Assembly: GCA_013396635.1 (NCBI GenBank)
Contig: WBMW01000149.1
Span: 420,983-484,982, forward strand
Source of the DNA: Penelope pileata
Taxonomy: Eukaryota; Chordata; Aves; Galliformes; Cracidae
Direction: 5' to 3'
DNA: 64,000 nt
Within the stretch, counting starts at the first letter, position 1. The number at the start of each line of letters is the position of its first letter. Both the position numbers and the translations under genes were made by a program. A model generated the notes under the pieces. It had not been told where the DNA came from. It searched no databases and saw only the letters and a list, made by a program, of their open reading frames with translations. Positions 10,840-21,159 of the stretch are shown here, piece after piece.

Positions 10840-12740
10840 TTAATAATTCAGTATTCTGTGCAGGGTTTGAATGATGTGCAGTAAGGAAGGCATGGAGCCA
10901 CATATTGAGTGATAAGAATAAAAAGAATATTGAACAGCTGCTCACTCAGGGAGCATCGTCCATCCTATGCACTGAATGATGTATGTGTCTGTGCAGACTT
11001 ATTATCATGCATATGTGCAATGAGCGCAAATTAAAGTTGCAAAGGCAACTGATTGTTCTGAAGTTTAGAGTTTAAATCTGCAAGAAGAACGTTCTTTCAA
11101 CATAAATATTTTGTGTGATCATCTCTGTATTTCCCTGCTTCCTTCCTGAAGATGCAAAAGGTTTTCTGTTTTGGTGAACCCACTGACCAATGACACAAAG
11201 TGGCCATGTGGCCTAGTTCACTCTAGGAACAAACATATTGATTTCCAGGGGGTGAATTTGGCTTAAATCTTCTTAATCTTGTTTTGTAGTTTCATAGTGG
11301 CTGCTGGGTAGAAATGGGACATTAAATATGTTCCAGGGACAGAATAATGGGCTTGTCTTTTGGCTGTACTTTGTGTCTGGGTTTTTGGTGGTTAGTGTAG
11401 CGTTTGGAGAATCATGTAAACCTCTATCCCAGAAATGAAGTTATTGCCAAAGCAAAAATTCCTATATTTGCATTTAAATATCCCCATTCAGCATGACTGA
11501 ATACCTTTCTCATTCATAGTGTAAGAGCAACAACCACAACAATCAAATTCTAAGACACAGACATTAGATTAACTGACTGTACATATCTTCGGATGCAAAA
11601 CCAATCTTTTAGAAATTCTACCTGATCCAAATGTATAATCTCTATTAAATTTATTCTGAATTATGACTTGATTCCTCACTAAGATTTCTTGATCCCAGTC
11701 ATATAATTTGTAAGATCTTTACACTAAAAATAAGACTGCTGGCTCCTTCTGCTCACGCAAGAGTGAAGGTCTATTTTTAGTACGTTGTCTATCTTTAGAT
11801 CAAAGACCATAGGCTTGGGTTTTCATAGTGACCTAGAGTAGCCAATGAACATTGTGCTCTTCTATTATCTGTGAACAGACCACAATGGGGTCATTGCAAA
11901 CCTGTCAGCTACTTAACATTTCCAGTGCTAGAAAGAATGGGAATAATATTTGAAAATTATGTTTGACTGGTCATATAAATACAGTTAAATATACCCGCTT
12001 CTCACTTTTCTTTAGTTTCACTTTATCCCAGATTTCATAACAAGGGTGAAGTGTTCCAAACTAGATGTAGCCCTATTCCTGGTTAGTTTTTCTTGTTTTG
12101 CTGACTTAAAGTTCATTTCAGGGAAAACTAAATAGATTCATCACTTGTCAGGAGAGAATTTTAAATATTAAATCATATTGATTTAAGCAAACCTTTAATT
12201 TTATTTACATTTCTAAATGCTTTCCTGAACACAGGGACTTTCCTAAGGAGAATGCCTCATTGTGTGTTTGCATAACTCTCCTTTTTACTTTTTTTTTTTT
12301 CCAGAAACATAACTTATTATCTACTCTAAGATTAAAAGCATTCTAAACCGTGTAAGCAGCAAGAAACAGCTATCTTGTTGATTTTCAGAAAGTCTACAAT
12401 ACTCCATCTAATGTATTCAATGAATTATTTATTTCTTAAAGAGACACGATAAATCTTTACCTACTGTATTTGATGATTTTCATAGTAGGAATAATAAGTA
12501 ACATGATTTGAGTGTGATTGGAACCAGGTACCGTGAGGGGGAAGGGAGGTCAATTTAGACTATTTACCAAGCATGTTGGAAGAGAATATATCTGAAAACA
12601 GACTGGACATCACTGTTGACTTAAAATTTTCAGGTGAAGAGAAAGCATGTGCGTTTCCATTGAAATGAAAGAGCAGGAATGACTTAAATACTTACAATTT
12701 GAAGGAGCAGCTTAGGTGCAAAAGCACAATAGTGCTAGTT
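10840..12740. other. Non-coding stretch, nothing recognised
   Basis: AT-rich unique sequence with a short T run at about 12290-12301. No gene, RNA or transposable element was recognised. Confidence 0.5.
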
Positions 12741-12840
12741 CAGTGCCATTGTTCTCTGTTACATTGGAGTGAATCCAAAGTAATTCCATTGATTTCAGTG
12801 GACTTTCATTGGGCTAACTGAGAATAGAATCTGACTCCGT
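12740..12840. repeat. Fossil palindromic MITE-like repeat
   Basis: GTTACATTGGAGTGAATCCA leads to AGTAATTCCATTGATTTCAG, then 'ggactttcattgggctaactgagaatagaatctgactc'. This lines up with an amniote palindromic repeat I recall as 'agtaactccattgaagtcaatggagttac ... gtgtaactgagagcagaatctggccc'. The central palindrome and the 'taactgaga.(c/t)agaatctg' end are both readable. It resembles the 1553-1640 fossil in its centre and implies an origin before birds diverged from other reptiles. Confidence 0.55.
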
Positions 12841-14945
12841 GTTAACTGGGGGTGGGATAAGTGACAAGAATATAAATAACCCGAGATAAGTATTGAAATA
12901 CAAATACTCTGCAAAATGGTCTCTGTTTTTTAAGACCGATTCTATACCTCATCAGAAAAGTTCTTAATAAATCCTCTCCCATTTAATTCTTGTAGTTCAA
13001 GAAATTATATCAGAACAGTGTTTTTTGACTTTTTTTTTGGATGTTGCTGTATTTTTTTGATGTCATGCACTGAAGGATCTATCAGAGAATATCAAGAGTA
13101 CTTGGATGTACTCTGTCTCACAACAGACCTTGAATCAGGCTAGAAGATTTAAGTTAGTCTAACTTTTCTTGACAATTAGTAAAGAATGCTGGTGAGTCCT
13201 TGGTGACACTGCTGTGTGTGCAATGGCTAACAGACGTGAATAAACAGTTAGGAGCACGACCACCAAACTTCTTTTTCTTGCTGTTTTCCAAGATGCTCAA
13301 AGGCATCTTGCAGAACACGTACATACAATACAGATATTTCAGATTTTCATTTCATTTCTTTTCTGCATTCTCACTCTGTCCCATGTAGATAGTGCCATTT
13401 TTTGTGTGTATTAGCATTTATTGGTGGGATGGAGGCTCTAGATGAAGCACAGCTTTAAAGTTTTAATATAATATCTTTCTCTTGGCTGCTTATACATGAA
13501 GGTGTATTTTGTGTGGGTTACCTGCAATGTGATCTTGCCATAAGTAGAATTGTCAGCAAAGCACAAACTATCTGTACATCTGTATGCATCAGCCATTCAC
13601 CTCTGAGGCTTCAGGGATATAGTCAGACCTGCAATCTCTAAATCACTTTGAGGTCCGGTTCTTCCAGATCACTGGTGCTATATAAATGCATGTTATCAAT
13701 ATTTTAGTCATCAAAATACCTGATCTTTGGAATATGCTGTTAAATAGCAAACAGATTGACTTAAGTAATTTCAGCTTATACACTTCTCTACTTAAATATG
13801 TCCTCTGTAAAAAGCTATTCCAAACATCTGTTTGCAAAAATGACTTAGTAATTTGCATCTGTTGACTGGATTGCAGATTCTGCTTTCATTTTCAGGAATA
13901 GTTTGCCTTAATATTCCTGTTAGTCAATGACTTTTGACTGGTAATAAGACACAGTGCCAGCATACATAAATAGATGAATTCTTGTTTCACTTTTTTTTTT
14001 TTCTCTAAAGCAATTTTATCTTTCTCCTCTCTTTTGCATTAGAGTTTTGTGCAGCTACCTAGGTAATACCTGTACTGCTGCCACTCTGGAAAGCTTTTCT
14101 CTAAGCAGCACAAGTGAACACAGCTGATATGACTCATTAAATCAAAACCTCTATCAACCAGTCACACGTTTATGTTCATTATGTACTTAAGAGTATATCT
14201 TGTAATAGCATTAACATGGCAAAAGAAACAGCATGCCTATCGTTTGGAAATTCCTCTAAAATACAGCTAAATAGATACCATTGCCTATTTTAGGGCTGAA
14301 TTTGACCTCATCAGATGCAGGTATGCACTGTACTTCTTTTACTGGTCTTGATGGGGAGAGGTAGCTGTACGTTACTGACTTGTCTGGCAGTATGGTTGCT
14401 TCTCTCTGGTTAGGAGTAAACAGGACCATTCAGGTAGCAAATATTCCCCACCATTTCCCTCTGTCTGGAGTAAAGAACTGGTTGCTGTGGAGACCCAGGT
14501 CTGGCTGGGGGAAGCCCTGTAGCCAGCACATCTGGGGTGGAACTCTGCGCTTCCCTTGTACTGCATCCACACCACTGGAAACTGTTCCCTTGTGGATAAG
14601 CATTGTTCTCAGCTGTATTCAAGAGACACAGCTAATTCAGCCAGAGAGTGTTACAGTTCCTTAGCTAAGCCCCTGCTAAAGTTCAGTGAATCAGCAGTCA
14701 CTGCTGCTGTGGCTCAGCTACAAGCCAAGGCATGGGCTGGTGATAGCAACCCTCATTTATTGGGCTGATAGTGTTAAAGAAATATCTTCTAACCACAAAG
14801 AATAAAAGAAGCTCCCTTTCAGCTTCATGCTAGCACTGGTGGCTGGATGCTCTGGGGTCTCAGCCTGGCAGAGAAGGGAGAGCAGCACAAAAGGGTGAAG
14901 TAAAACTTCCCCTTGCCTACTAGTGGTCAACGGGCAGCCTCTTAA
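12840..14945. other. Non-coding stretch with one L2-type tail
   Basis: Unique AT-rich DNA. It includes a short hairpin near 13290 (CAAGATGC / GCATCTTG), the L2-type fossil listed separately, and a T run at about 13990-14002. The slightly GC-richer block at 14380-14770 carries chance open frames on both strands without recognisable domains. Confidence 0.5.
13636..13700 (+). mobile_element. L2-type LINE/SINE 3' tail fossil
   Basis: AAATCACTTTGAGGTCC followed 26 bases later by GGTGCTATATAAATGCATGTTAT is the decayed form of the 3' tail shared by L2-clade LINEs and their SINE partners ('aaagcgctttgagatcc ... ggcgctatataaatgcaa'). Only the tail is readable, so LINE and SINE origin cannot be separated. 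L2-related elements are old relics in birds. Confidence 0.5.
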
Positions 14946-15188
14946 TCATAGAATCATAGAATCGTAGAGTGGCCTGGGTTGGAAGGGACCTCAAGCATCA
15001 TCAGGTTCTAACCCCCGTGCCACAGGCAGGGCCACCAACCTCCAGATAAGGTACTAGATCAGGTTGCCCAGGACCCCATCCAACCTGGTCTTGAACACGT
15101 CCAGTAATGGGGCATCTGCAAGCTCTCTGGGCAGCCTGTTCCAGCACCTCACCACTCTCTCAGTAGAGAATTTCCCTCTGATGTCTAA
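14946..15188 (-). mobile_element. CR1 LINE 3' fragment
   Basis: Read on the minus strand, this gives the end of the CR1 reverse-transcriptase frame (CWNRLPRELADAPLLDVF then a GNLI terminus and TAG), followed by the 3' untranslated region 'ggtggccctgcctgtggc', the TTCCAACCCAGG block and two to three ATTCTATG-type repeats at 14946-14968. About 45 terminal codons remain in frame. It is 5' truncated, as nearly all avian CR1 copies are. Its untranslated region matches the copy at 35027-35331 closely, so the two belong to one subfamily. Confidence 0.93.
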
Positions 15189-15189
15189 A

Positions 15190-16060
15190 GGAAGCATTTA
15201 GAAAAAGACAGGGCAAAATAAACTGGAGGTTTTAGATCTATAATCTCAATCAAATCAATTGGAAAACATAGGCAAAGCCAAAGGTCACAAAATCTATCCC
15301 AGAAGAACCCTTATGTCTGTGACAAGAAACATATTCCTGTAACCTTAAAGCTATTGCTTCCAGCTTTCATAGTAGATCCTTAGATTTATAGATGTAGAAT
15401 GGATATAGAGTGTATTTTCAGTCTTAAAAAGGAGTTGAAAAAGCTCTCCTCTTTTTTAAAGGTAGCTTATTCTGTTGATATACCCCTTACCTGTGAGCCT
15501 GTTACCTTTGTTAAGTTGGACTATACAGAAATTCATGCTGAAATAAACCTTCCAAGTTTTCTTGCTCATTGCTTTCTCTGTTGGCTTAATTCTTCTCCAT
15601 CTTGATTTGTCCAACATGGCACAGGTTAGGGGTGAGGAGTCTTATTTTGTTTGATATATAGAAAATCTTACAGCATTAGTTCTACCCTAGTTTGGTAGCC
15701 AACAGTGTTTTCTCATGGCACCAAGAAAATGTTTTCCAACTTAATATCAGATGATTAAACTTGGCAATGTCTGTTAAATCAACCTTCAAGCTTCATGCTG
15801 TTCTTTTTAAATTAAAAATTTTACATGTTTATTCCTGGCTTTACTGTACTGTGACGAGCTGCTAATTTACCAGTAAAAGACTCATTTAGTAATAATTGAA
15901 AGAAACTCTAAATCTGCTTCACTTGTATTTTTCTCTTAGTTTAAATCATGTTCTTTGATATTAGAGGGTTACCTGAGATTTGACTATCACTAATAAATAG
16001 CATCTAAATGTCAGCATTGCAATAGGAATGTTGTGTCCCATTAAGATGTTAACTTTTTAA
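15190..16060. other. Non-coding stretch, nothing recognised
   Basis: AT-rich unique DNA between two CR1 fragments of opposite orientation. A 68-codon frame at 15399-15605 is unremarkable. Confidence 0.5.
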
Positions 16061-16064
16061 AGGG

Positions 16065-16480
16065 ATGATGGAAAATTGGAGCAAGTTCAGAAGAAAGCTG
16101 CAGAAGTGATTGCCAGCCCTTCTTACAGTGGCAGCCTGAAATAATTTAATCTACTCTATTTAAAAGGTAAAGAAGCAACTTAACTGTGATCTATAACCTT
16201 CTGCATAGTGAGGTACTAGCTAAGGCAAGAAAACTCTTTTAAAAAAAAAAAAAGAAAAGAAAAAGAAAAAGTCACATATCATTTGATTCAATGGCAAAAG
16301 CCAAAGTTAGCAGTTTTCAAACTGGAAAGTTTTGAGCAGGGAGAGCAATTAACCAGTGGAAAAGATTGCCAAAGGATGCAATCAATTTTATGTACGTTAA
16401 ATCATAGCTGCATTTTTTTCTGAAGGTATGCTGCAGTTTTACCACAAGCTGTGGCTTGAGGCGGAAATTTTTGGGAAAAA
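16065..16480 (+). mobile_element. Ancient CR1-clade LINE fragment
   Basis: Two islands of CR1 reverse-transcriptase C-terminal text survive in the same orientation. From 16076, LEQVQKKAAEVIAS corresponds to the 'LERVQRRATKMI' block of the young copy near 59.1 kb. At 16351-16380, NQWKRLPKDA corresponds to 'EHWNRLPREVV'. Between them the frame is broken and an A-rich tract (16241-16270) has expanded. The divergence implies a copy far older than the other CR1 fragments, possibly from an early CR1/L3-type lineage. Confidence 0.65.
16241..16270. repeat. A-rich simple repeat
   Basis: Thirteen A residues followed by GAAAA-type units, lying inside the ancient CR1 fragment and probably expanded after insertion. 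Confidence 0.85.
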
Positions 16481-18078
16481 TCCTGTAGTGTGTGCTATGC
16501 AGAAAGGCAGAGTACATGACTGTAACTGTCTTGGCTGAAAATCTGTGATTCATGTTCAAGTGCAAGCATGAGGCATTCTTTCAACAGTATCTCTAAATTT
16601 ATACTAAATGCTGTCCAGGTCATTACAATTCCTTAAAAAAAGAATAACAAGTCCCTAGTTATTCACATTGCCCCCTTTTTCCAGCATATCAAATACTGTA
16701 TCAAATTACCACTATTTTTTCTTGGTGGGAGGAGTAAACTTTAATCGTAGCTCATGGAGCAACAGTGAGGGAAAAAAAGCCAAAACGGTATAACATCAGT
16801 TTTCTCATTACCTTCCAGCAACTACAGGAACATCTCTTTCTTTATGCATTTAGTACAGGTTCAGTAGAGAAAAGGCAAATGAGTGTGGAAGCCTGCAGTA
16901 AGAGAGCCTTGTCTTCTCTAACCCAGCATGAAGTTTAAGCTCTTAGTCATGACTTGCTACAGAATGTGTGACCTAGACATGTGGGGTATTGCCAGAAGAC
17001 AGTTTTTCATCTTACACAAGACATGTTTCAGTCCAAGCCAATACGCCACAAACAAGAGTTTTTAATTTAGTTCTAGAGATGTTGTGAATTCTGAAAGCAA
17101 AAATCTAAACTGTTGCCAGTCTGAGCCAAACAGTTAACAAGCAAACAGTATGTAGATCTGGTCTTGCAGGGTATGGCCATGCTGAAGATTGTGTTTCAGA
17201 GGTGTGGTTGGACTTCCTACAGTACTCAAAACCTCTGGGTTACCGCTGCCTTGTTTCAGACTTCAGTGTAAGCATACTTTAAGAAACAGTGATGGAAATG
17301 ATAAAGCAACTTTTGTGCAATCTGTTTGACCCTTTGCAACAGATTTCAATACCTACAACCAAGTTATGACCTTTTTTTTTTTTTAGATCATGAGTGTGCA
17401 ACTTCAGATCAGGCTCAAGCTAGGAGGAAAAGATATTTTGTCCACTTTTACAACACCAATTACCTTTCTCTAGATAAAGACAACAGATTTATCTGCTGCT
17501 ACCTGATGGCTACAGTCCTTTGGTGGGTTAGATTCACCTATTTTGTAATGGGTAGCTGCAGGAACTTCCTGAGCACCTAATGGATTTGCATGAGAGCTGT
17601 TGTGAAGTGCTCAGAGCTTCCCAGGACCTATTGAGCTACACTCCATTTTGTGGCAGAGACCTGTTGAAATAGCCTCTTGATTGGCTCAGAAGTATTTTAT
17701 GTTGTCATCAATCACCAGTGATAATTATCACTTCATAGGTGTATCACCAGTTCAATAACTACAAATTGTTCTTTGGTATCCTGGGCTGTGAGTCAGCACC
17801 AGTATGGTGGATGATTTAACATGATTTGAGGAGTCTGAGGAGTGATTCAGTCTGCTCATATCCTGCTTGAATCAGGACTAATACTTGAAAACTTGTACAC
17901 ATTCCAGACATCACTTCCTTCAACCTGTTTCAAGTTAGGGTTTGCTCTATCTTTTGGAAAGAAGCAGGTCCTTTTTTGCTTTCCTTCTCACCCAAGAATT
18001 TTGGCATTCCCACTTGCAGATGAGCCACCTTGCACAAACAGAAATTTTCCGGGATGGTATTTTAGCCTGAAAGTTATT
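16480..18078. other. Non-coding stretch, nothing recognised
   Basis: AT-rich unique DNA with a T run at about 17373-17384. The 84-codon frame at 17326-17580 has no recognisable domain. Confidence 0.5.
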
Positions 18079-18402
18079 GAATCATAGAATCATTTCAGTT
18101 GGAAGGAACTTCTAAAGGTCATCTGGTCCAACTGCCCTGCAGTGAACAGGGACACCTACAGCTAAATCAGGTTGCTCAGAGCCCTGTCCAGCCTGACCTT
18201 GAACATTTCCAGGGATGGGGCTTCCAGCGGGCAGCCTGTTCCAGTGCTTCACAACTCTTACTGTAAAAAACTTTTTCCTTATATCCAATCTCAGTCTCTC
18301 CTCTTCTAGTTTGAAACCATTTCCCCTTGTCCTAACACCACAAACCCTTCTAAAGAGTCTGTCTCCTTCTTTCTGATAGCTCCCCTTTAGATACTGGACA
18401 GA
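18079..18402 (-). mobile_element. CR1 LINE 3' fragment
   Basis: Minus-strand reading gives the CR1 C-terminal frame ('gtgttaggacaaggggaaatgg', then 'agcactggaacaggctgccc'), the untranslated region with 'gtccctgttcactgcagggcagttggaccagatgacctttagaagttcc', the TTCCAACT block and a single ATTCTATGATTC end at 18079-18093. The untranslated region differs from the copies at 14.9 and 35.0 kb, so this is a different CR1 subfamily. It is 5' truncated and moderately diverged, including a run of T where the frame is damaged. Confidence 0.93.
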
Positions 18403-20960
18403 TACTTAGACAGATTCTTTATGGTTATCTTCTAGAGGTTTGGAAAACCTTACCTACCCTTGCCTTCACACATATAGTTTTGGAATGTCTGCTCCTAGGT
18501 AGTGTACTTATATTGGTCCTGTTCACCCCGTTCCTGGTTTCTCTTTGTATCTCTACTTTTAGCATATACTTGATCTTGATGGAGTCATTCTTTGTCTCTG
18601 TTTTGCTTCATGTCTTTTCCCTATTTTGTTTGTACATTTGTACAGCACCTGGCACAACCAGACACCAAAACACAAATAGTAATATGCTTTTAGAGAGAGA
18701 ATAGGAACATCATTTCTCATCAGTGGCATGCCATAAGTCTTTCGGATCTCAGAGGGATTAGAGCAGCTAGATTTCATCTATTACCAGGGTTCTGCAATTA
18801 GTCAATCAACCACAAAGAGATCTTAATTAAGTTATACCTGTATTTTGCATTCTGTGGGGAATTTTTCCTTAATGGTGAAATTTAAGTTTCTGAAAGTCCA
18901 ACATAGTGCTGATCCTGCCTGGGAACTAAAGCTAGGGCTAGGATGAGGGCATTTTAGGGACTGTTCAGGGTGTTACTGCTCTGCTGGTTGATTTTGCAGA
19001 AGGCAGTTGCTACTAAAACTCCCGCAGCAGTCAAAACCAGTTCAGTTTTGCTGGTGCTGTTGCAGACAGGTTACTATTGGCACTGTCGACAGGGTTTTAC
19101 ACTGGTACCGATGCAGTCCTGGGGAAGTGGAGAATGTATTTTTCCTTGTTAAGATTAGTTAGGTTTTGTGGAAAAGAAAATATGAAAAAAATGACAAAAC
19201 CAAATGGCAATGCCTAAATAGTTACCATAATTGTAGCCCATGCCTAAAATGAAGTTCTTTATGAATTAAAATAACACATTTTTAGGTGACTTGTGATCCA
19301 GATTTGTTTTGTCTTTGCCATTAGTGGCACAAAATAAAAATAGCTTGCAAATGAAAGTAGTGGGAAAAGATTTGTTTGTAGTGCTCTGTTAGAACGATCA
19401 CCTAGGAAAGGCACCAAATCCATATTTGTCTTCTTTTTTGTCCCCATCAACACGCACCTGGGCTAGTAACCTCCAGGTAACCAAACTGCATGGATCTAAC
19501 AACTCCTTTCCCTGTGTTACCTTTGAGGCAGACAGACTCACCCCAGGGAGAAGCGAGCCCCTAGCTTTAGAGAAGAAAAGCACCCAAAGGCTTCTACGGA
19601 AACCACTGAAGCTGAGAAACAAAGCATTTCTCCATCTTTGCCAATCCTTTGGCCTCTAAGTGTTGCAGAAAGGCTAAAGAAGCGTGTAATGTTGTCAAAT
19701 ATCTGATGCATAATGAGCTAACTTAAGGACATACTGTCAGGCCTTTGAATTCAGTCTTTTGTTGTCTTGTTTTCCAACCAGAAGGTTACTTGAAGCTCTC
19801 AATATGTTAATTAGTGTGCTGTTAATTTTTTTTTATTTTTAAAACACCTTTGTCTTGGTGGATTTCTATCTAAGGAACGTGCAAACCTTCTACGTATTTC
19901 CATATTTTCGGCATATTTTATGCAAATAGTTGTTAAGAATGAAAATTCTAATTTCAAATGAAGAAAATTCATGACATACATCTTGTGTTGCAGTTTAATC
20001 ACTGTATACCCAGGAAAGTATTGACAGTTGTCCCGTGGAAGCTATTAAAGTTCCTGTCCAAGGTTAAATGAAATTGCAGTTTATCAGAGCAGCATTGAGA
20101 AAATAAGGGAATCTGTTCATGGCTCTTGATTAATGCCAAGCATGATCAACACAAGGGGGTTCATTAAGCTATACATCATGTGGGTAATTTAACATGTCAT
20201 TGTGCCTGCTGTCTGCTTTAACTCTCTGCACAACCCAGTGTTCTGAACTTGCATCAGCCCTGCACCTGAAGTTTTGTCTCCAAGACTTTGTCATGCTTGG
20301 CTTGGCTCAATGTTTTACACCAATCCTTTTTTTTTAATGGCCATTCTGCTTTTTATTTTTTTTATTTTTTATTTTTAAAGGACATTTAGAATTTCCACAG
20401 CTGCACAATTTTCTGTCTTGTATAAATACACTTGTAATCTGATAATGTTTATGCGAGGGTGGTAAGGAATGTGTCCTTCATTGTCCAGATTTTCCCTGAT
20501 TTTTTAGGTTTTTAGCTTCTGGACCTCTGAAAGGAATTTCCTAGCCCAAACATCAAAGTAATGCTATGCTTGACCTGATGCTCACAGACGGAGAAGAATA
20601 TAGGGAGGCTGTAGAAAATGGTGGTGAGTGTAGCCACAGTTGACAGTTCGGGTTGCAATGACTCCAAGATATCACTTGAAGATCTAGAGTAGGACTGGGA
20701 TGCAGAGTAAGGTTTCTGGACTTCGGAGAGTAGATTTCAGTTTTTTCAAGAGTGTCCTAAGAAGCTTCCAGAAGGAGGAAAGGTGTGTTGTTGTTGCTGT
20801 TTAAAAAAGGATAGCTCAAGGGGATGCCAGGAATAAACCATTTGCTCAGGAAAATGAGACGTTCTGGGAGAAGGTCAACTTGAATAAGCAAGGAGATTCT
20901 AAATGAATGGAAAAGAATGCCAAAAACAACCAAAACAGGGAGCATACCAAAAATGGAAAA
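18403..20960. other. Non-coding stretch with candidate conserved block
   Basis: No gene is supported. The part at about 19690-20260 has repeat-free, motif-dense AT-rich DNA with TTAATTAG, TATGCAAAT (octamer-like) near 19919 and CTCTTGATTAATGCC near 20124, and is a candidate regulatory element. T-rich runs occur at about 19828-19842 and 20350-20375. Confidence 0.4.
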
Positions 20961-21110
20961 GAAACTGGTCTTGTTTAATTTGGAAAAGGGGAGGCAAAGG
21001 AACAATGTGATAGCATCCTACAATTACATGGAGGAGAACTGCAGAAATGATGGAGCCAAGCTCGGTTCTGGTAGCTGGCAGAAAAACAGGGCAATAGCCT
21101 AACACAGCCC
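20960..21110 (+). mobile_element. Ancient CR1-clade LINE fragment
   Basis: The plus-strand frame reads NLEKGRQRNNVIASYNYMEE then NCRNDGAKLGS. This parallels the CR1 reverse-transcriptase C-terminal region 'LFSPEKRRLRGDLIHVYKYL ... DGARLFSV'. The short block is all that is readable, with no 3' end signature next to it. It is as decayed as the 16.1 kb fragment and probably of the same old lineage. Confidence 0.6.
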
Positions 21111-21128
21111 ACTTTTGAAACTTATCTT

Positions 21129-21155
21129 GATTTTAAGATTTTAAGATTTTAAGAT
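21129..21155. repeat. GATTTTAA tandem repeat (3 copies)
   Basis: Three perfect 8-base GATTTTAA units run head to tail, ending in GATC, just to the right of the ancient CR1 fragment. CR1-type LINEs end in 8-base tandem repeats, so this could be the tail of that old element, although the unit differs from the usual ATTCTATG type. Confidence 0.85.
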
Positions 21156-21159
21156 CTGC

